Source: Nitrospirota bacterium
GTDB lineage: Bacteria > JACPQY01
Assembly (NCBI GenBank): GCA_016190245.1
Contig: JACPQY010000048.1
Coordinates: forward strand, 32,969-96,968
Direction of reading: 5' to 3'
Length of the DNA stretch: 64,000 nt
Part shown: positions 60,842-64,000 of the stretch, in pieces
How the letters are laid out: every line of letters begins with the position of its first letter
Position numbering within the stretch: position 1 is the stretch's first letter
Made by a program: the position numbers and the translations under genes
The notes under the pieces: model-generated
Databases searched by the model: none
What the model was told of the DNA's origin: nothing
Seen by the model: the letters and a program-made list of their open reading frames with translations, nothing else

Positions 60842-61081
60842 CTATAACGAGATGACGAGCCATCTCTTGCGCAAGGCAAGCGGCGTGTAGATCAGCCAGA
60901 TGGCCAGCAAGATCCAGAAGGCGCGATTCGGCCCGCCCAGGCTACCCTCACCGGCTGTCCACCAGACATACCACAGCCCCCAGAGGACGAGGAGATACGA
61001 GAGGATCGTCAGCCAGGGGGGCCGTGGTCCTTTCCCCGCCTGAATTTCGCCGGCAAAGTCCTGAACCTCACTTTCTTGCAT
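60842..61081 (-). CDS. Two-helix membrane protein near CcoS-like gene
   Basis: A 79-residue protein with a charged N-terminus (MQESEVQDFAGEIQAGKG) and two likely helices (ILSYLLVLWGLWYVWWTAG and AFWILLAIWLIYTPLALRK). It overlaps the CcoS-like gene by 14 bases. It probably belonged to an older oxidase operon; function unknown. Confidence 0.55.
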   Translation of the reverse strand: MQESEVQDFAGEIQAGKGPRPPWLTILSYLLVLWGLWYVWWTAGEGSLGGPNRAFWILLAIWLIYTPLALRKRWLVISL

Positions 61082-61229
61082 CGCCCTGATCCTCCTCCAA
61101 CACTTTGTACTTTACTTCCTCCAGGTCGTCGAACTGACCGAAGGCCCTGGCGATGAAATAGGCGCCCCAGAAAAGGATCATGATGAGGCTCAGCGTGGCC
61201 AATACCAACCAGGAGCCCGGCAAGACCAT
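61068..61229 (-). CDS. CcoS-like cbb3 oxidase maturation protein
   Basis: A 53-residue protein with one helix (WLVLATLSLIMILFWGAYF) followed by ARAFGQFDDLEEVKYKVLEE. The GQFDDLE-x-x-x-x-x-L phrase is the hallmark of CcoS, needed to insert heme and copper into CcoN. The ATG at 61229 is 8 bases past the cytochrome fragment. Homology outside this phrase is limited by size. Confidence 0.7.
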   Translation of the reverse strand: MVLPGSWLVLATLSLIMILFWGAYFIARAFGQFDDLEEVKYKVLEEDQGDARK

Positions 61230-61237
61230 GTCGGCTC

Positions 61238-61456
61238 CTATTTCAGCGTCAACAGATAGGCCGCCAGCGCCTCCAGATGGTCCCCCGGAAGGTGGGCGTA
61301 AGAAGGCATGAAGCTGCCAAAGCTCAGCAGCCGGGGGTCCTTCACATGCACCAACTGCCATTCCTTCGTGGCGCCGTACGTCCGGTCGGCGACGTGGGCC
61401 AGATCGGGCCCTTGGCGCTCCGTTCCCCAGTAGTCCAAAGAGGCGGCGTGGGTCAC
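61238..61456 (-). pseudogene. Truncated CcoO-like cytochrome c fragment
   Basis: The C-terminal 72 residues of a CcoO-type cytochrome: LDYWGTERQGPDLAHVADRT, then PRLLSFGSFMPSYAHLPGDH and LEALAAYLLTLK. The heme site CxxCH and membrane anchor that should lie about 60 residues upstream are missing; the sequence beyond 61456 does not continue the family in any frame. It is therefore probably a 5'-truncated remnant. Confidence 0.6.
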
Positions 61457-61479
61457 GATGAGCGTTCCATTCGCCGTCC

Positions 61480-61776
61480 TTGGAGCGGAGCGTAGAGGAC
61501 GGCGTCGCGCGGACGACGGGTGCGATGGCCCGCCGGGCTCTGGACCATCTCAAGACGCTGAACGCCGGCGTGATGGGTGTCGTGCTCAACGACGCGGATC
61601 TCTCAGTCGCCCCAAGCGCCTACATGGCCCCGGAGGCGGAACGGATGGGCGCTGTCCCAAGAGGTCACGACCTCCCCCTCCGGCATCGGCCAACCCCCGA
61701 AACGAGCATCATCTGGCCGGTCACCTCAGCGCGAGCCCTCCCCAACCGTTCAACCCCGACCCTGAGCGAGGAGTGA
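61480..61776 (+). pseudogene. Possible tyrosine-kinase (CpsD-like) C-terminal fragment
   Basis: Within this open frame TGAMARRALDHLKTLNAGVM and GVVLNDADL resemble the end of bacterial BY-kinases of polysaccharide export (L-x-x-x-G-V-x-G-V-V-L-N). No Walker motifs are present, and nothing before 61480 extends the match. The following residues (SAYMAPEAERMGA onward) are not recognisable. It looks like debris, next to the truncated cytochrome. Confidence 0.35.
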
Positions 61777-62207
61777 CCCACGCCAGGCCGCCCTTCCAGG
61801 ATCATCACGCTACGTGAGGGTCCGACCGAATTCCTTACATCCTTGCGATTGGCCCCTTAACCCGAAAGGTCGGCTGCGAAACAGCCGAAAAAAGTTCGCC
61901 AAGCCAAGCTGTCCGGCATGAACTTCAAGGATTTCGTCAAGATTCGCCCCCGAGCGTCAGACGGGCGAGGCGCAAGCACGGTCCGTTGCCGATCCCTTCA
62001 CCTCTCCAGGCATTCGAGCATAACAGTCTGTCAATGCATCAACGCAAGATCTGACCCTCGGCGCGTTCGCGCGAACAACGCTGCGCCGCCGCCTGAATTC
62101 AAGCTCGAACAACGGGTCCGAACCTTCCGGGACATAGACCGAAAACCGCCTTCGCCGGCCTCCAGCACCGCTCGCGCGCTGAGCTTGGGTTGCTGCCTCG
62201 TTCATTT
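61777..62207. other. Non-coding or decayed stretch
   Basis: About 430 bases with no convincing gene. Open frames on both strands are short and have no motif, and base composition drifts lower in GC than the neighbours. It may be decayed sequence continuous with the debris at 61238-61776. Confidence 0.45.
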
Positions 62208-62216
62208 TGCTATACT
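62208..62216 (+). promoter_or_regulatory. Extended -10 promoter candidate
   Basis: TGCTATACT (62208-62216) is an extended -10 (TG-N-TATAAT-like). TTGCTG near 62191 would be a -35 at a short spacing. The start codon ATG 62228 follows at 11 bases with GAGGG between, so the leader would be very short. Confidence 0.35.
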
Positions 62217-62227
62217 GGATGAGGGTC

Positions 62228-63136
62228 ATGGTTCGGATCCGACAAACCGCGGCTATGGCGTCGATCCTTTCCCTCGCGATATCCGGCTGTGAGAGAGGGG
62301 ATGCGCCGACGAAAGTAAGGTTATGGGCGCTGGCCCCACCGGAAGTCACTCCCCTCTACGAGGAGGGTCTGAGCCCTTTACGCTTCGCCGTCGCACTGAT
62401 GATCTCGCCCCAGGAGGGCTTCACGATCTATGGAGAGCTGGCGGAATACCTGGGCAAAAAGCTGAACCGGCCCGTGCAACTGATCCTTCGCCGGACCTCC
62501 TCGGAAGTCAACGACCTCGTAAGAAACCGGCACGTGGAGGCGGCGATCCTTTGTGATTACGGATACGCGCAGGGGCGGAAGGATTTCGGCCTGCAAGCCC
62601 TCGCGGTCCCTCAGGTCCGGGGCCGGATCTTCCATCCTTCGTACCTCATTGTCGCTGCCGAAAGCGAAGTCGAGAGTTTCGAACAGCTCACGGACAAGGT
62701 GTCCGCCTTCGCCGTTCCCCAATGCAGTCGGGGCGGACTTTCTCCGCCGTGGGAAGCAGGGTTGCCGCCGAAGGCCTCCATCGAAAAGCAACGCGTCATT
62801 TTCGGTCATGATCGGGCGATCAAGGCGGTGGCGGAGAAACTCGTTGAAGCCGCCGTCGTAGACGGCATGACTTACGAGCAGGCCGCGCTGAAGCACGCGG
62901 AGGACACGGAGAAAACCAAGGTCATCGGGAGGTCGGCTCCATACCAGACGCCCCGCATCGCGGTCCATCCCCGGCTGGACCGCCGGCTGAAAAATGAACT
63001 TCAACGCTTGTTCCTCACCATGCATGAGGATGAAGACGGCAAGAAGCTCTTGCAGAAGCTGACGGTGGACCGGTTCGTCATGCCCGAGGGTGGGACCGAC
63101 TCCTCCATGCGTGGAAAGGCCGGCGGTCCACAATGA
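62228..63136 (+). CDS. PhnD-like substrate-binding lipoprotein
   Basis: About 302 residues. ATG 62228 (SD GAGGG) gives a signal ending LSLAISGCERG, with a lipobox before Cys. The body is a periplasmic binding-protein fold of the phosphate/phosphite/phosphonate (PhnD) type: LRFAVALMISPQEGFTIYGE, LAEYLGKKLNRPVQLILRRT, VRNRHVEAAILCDYGYAQGR and YLIVAAESEVESFEQLTDKV. No transporter genes follow; instead a sensor kinase overlaps its stop by four bases. It likely presents a ligand to that kinase. Confidence 0.85.
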   Translation: MVRIRQTAAMASILSLAISGCERGDAPTKVRLWALAPPEVTPLYEEGLSPLRFAVALMISPQEGFTIYGELAEYLGKKLNRPVQLILRRTSSEVNDLVRNRHVEAAILCDYGYAQGRKDFGLQALAVPQVRGRIFHPSYLIVAAESEVESFEQLTDKVSAFAVPQCSRGGLSPPWEAGLPPKASIEKQRVIFGHDRAIKAVAEKLVEAAVVDGMTYEQAALKHAEDTEKTKVIGRSAPYQTPRIAVHPRLDRRLKNELQRLFLTMHEDEDGKKLLQKLTVDRFVMPEGGTDSSMRGKAGGPQ

Positions 63137-64000
63137 AGGCGATGGGACTCCCGAAGCGGCTCTTCTCCTGGGCCCTGGGGGTCAGCGTTCGCGCGAAGAT
63201 CATGGGGATCGGCTTGGGCCTGATCCTCTTGTTTGGGTTCGGGGCCATCCTTCAGGTTCGAGTATCCATGAGATCGGTCCTGGAGCTTGAGATGGAGGAA
63301 CGGGGCGCCTCCATAGCCAGAGATGTGGCGGCCAGGGCCGCCGACCTCATCCTCATCGATGACCTTTTCTCTCTTCGCGATCTGGTAAAGAGCACCTTGG
63401 AAAGCAACAAAGACGTGCGCTACATCTTTGTCCTGGATCGGCGGGGGAACGTCCTGGCCCACACCTTCGGCCATTTCCTGCCGCCGGATCTTCAGGCGGC
63501 GAACGCCGGAGGGGACTACCCGAGAGGGTTCAGGACCGAGCCCTTGCAAAGCGAGGAAGGAATCATCCGTGACGTGGCGGTTCCCATCTTCGAGGGCCGG
63601 GCCGGCGTGGCCCGGGTGGGGATGTCCGGGGAGCGGTTGGAGAAGATTCTGGCGGGGACGACTCGGCGGCTTCTCCTCCTTGTCACTGCCGTATCTCTCT
63701 TCGGCGTGATCATGGCATACCTCCTGACGACCATCCTGACGAAGCCGCTGCTGGAGTTGAAGGACGTGGCCAGGGCCGTGGGCAGTGGAGATTTTGGCCG
63801 CCGGACGCAGGTGAGGTTTGGGGATGAAATCGGCCAGCTCACGGCTGCCTTCAACGCCATGGCCGACAGCCTTGAAGTCTCCAGAAGAGAGGTCATCCAG
63901 CGCAATGAAGAGTTAGCAACCCTCAACCTCATCGCGGCCACCGTAAGCCAGTCCCTCGAACTTCAGAAGGTTCTTGAGGATGCCCTGGGCAAAGTGATGG
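63133..64000 (+). CDS. Membrane sensor protein (HAMP, GAF onset), cut by window edge
   Basis: The first 289 residues of a longer protein, open at 64000. Basic start, first helix (IMGIGLGLILLFGFGAI), a periplasmic Cache-like sensor (LVKSTLESNKDVRYIFVLDR, GIIRDVAVPIFEGRAGVARV), second helix (LLLLVTAVSLFGVIMAYLL), HAMP domain (LTKPLLELKDVARAVGSGDF with GDEIGQLTAAFNAMADSL), then ATLNLIAATVSQSLELQKVL, the usual opening of a GAF domain. A histidine kinase or cyclase output is expected beyond the window. The overlap with the PhnD-like gene couples the pair. Confidence 0.85.
   Translation, partial: MKAMGLPKRLFSWALGVSVRAKIMGIGLGLILLFGFGAILQVRVSMRSVLELEMEERGASIARDVAARAADLILIDDLFSLRDLVKSTLESNKDVRYIFVLDRRGNVLAHTFGHFLPPDLQAANAGGDYPRGFRTEPLQSEEGIIRDVAVPIFEGRAGVARVGMSGERLEKILAGTTRRLLLLVTAVSLFGVIMAYLLTTILTKPLLELKDVARAVGSGDFGRRTQVRFGDEIGQLTAAFNAMADSLEVSRREVIQRNEELATLNLIAATVSQSLELQKVLEDALGKVM

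Noticed and set aside
61957-62349. 130-codon minus-strand frame in the debris region
   Set aside because: No ribosome-binding site or motif, and it overlaps the real start of the PhnD-like gene.
1-64000. CRISPR arrays, rRNA genes, complete insertion sequences or prophage
   Set aside because: No regularly spaced direct repeats, no rRNA segments, and no transposase, integrase or phage structural genes were seen.

Overview
The window is GC-rich, densely coded DNA from a Gram-negative bacterium. Outer-membrane proteins, type II secretion pseudopilins, a TolC/MacA/MacB export system, lipoprotein signals and one protease with a MYXO-CTERM-like tail (short Cys/Gly motif, hydrophobic helix, Arg cluster) point toward the Myxococcota/Desulfobacterota side of the old Deltaproteobacteria or a neighbouring candidate lineage. 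The sequence alone does not fix the phylum. There is no rRNA, CRISPR array or prophage. Two intact tRNA genes are present, Arg-ACG and Leu-GAG.

Layout. 1-4.7 kb: acyl-CoA catabolism (enoyl-CoA hydratases, acyl-CoA dehydrogenase, amidohydrolase, and a fused two-subunit CoA-transferase on the opposite strand). 4.7-9 kb: a 51-aa SWIB-like protein, tRNA-Arg, a CBS-pair protein, HemW carrying an in-frame palindromic insertion, an MFS transporter, a DUF59/SufT-type protein and a TPR protein. 9-16.5 kb: a double-CbiX protein, a lipoprotein, then the DNA-maintenance run dnaX-ybaB-recR-ruvX-mltG and a sugar epimerase. 16.5-20.2 kb: split proton-translocating transhydrogenase genes and a dead enoyl-CoA hydratase. 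20.3-27.2 kb: a pyruvate dehydrogenase locus (homodimeric E1, E2, E3) that also contains a QueC-like gene and a methyltransferase. 27.3-31.7 kb: DUF3108 protein, IclR regulator, FHA protein, outer-membrane protein, FabH. 31.8-35.8 kb: tRNA-Leu, a GIY-YIG nuclease, a hairpin-riddled tRNA-Leu copy, then trpCFBA. 35.8-43 kb: acyl-CoA dehydrogenase, gspGHIJK-like pseudopilins, a lipase-like hydrolase, a TPR/beta-barrel protein and a 58-aa protein. 43-48.6 kb: HprK-like ATPase, M6 metalloprotease, response regulator, GMC oxidoreductase, membrane protein. 48.7-54.5 kb: an envelope-stress operon (ECF sigma, zinc anti-sigma, CpxP/Spy-like protein, TolC, MacA, MacB). 54.6-58.4 kb: a catalytically dead aldo/keto reductase homologue and a compact cbb3-type oxidase (CcoN, triple-heme CcoO/P-like protein, two tiny membrane proteins). 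58.6-61.5 kb: a DUF2231-like protein, arsenite efflux (Acr3, ArsR), CcoS-like and other respiratory leftovers. 61.5-62.2 kb: gene debris. 62.2 kb to the end: a PhnD-like lipoprotein translationally coupled to a membrane sensor kinase that runs off the window.

The most unusual object is at 31.8-32.3 kb. An intact tRNA-Leu is followed at once by a small GIY-YIG nuclease gene, whose 3' end runs into a second tRNA-Leu copy. That copy matches the intact gene exactly in four blocks, separated by three 20-21 nt inserts, each a near-perfect mini-hairpin, placed in the D-loop, inside the anticodon, and at the variable-arm/T-arm junction. Two other palindromic elements sit in frame inside protein genes (hemW and macB), further palindromes lie before dnaX and at 58.4 kb, and G8-G11 tracts recur in coding and intergenic sequence. 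Together they suggest a genome that tolerates small structured insertions.
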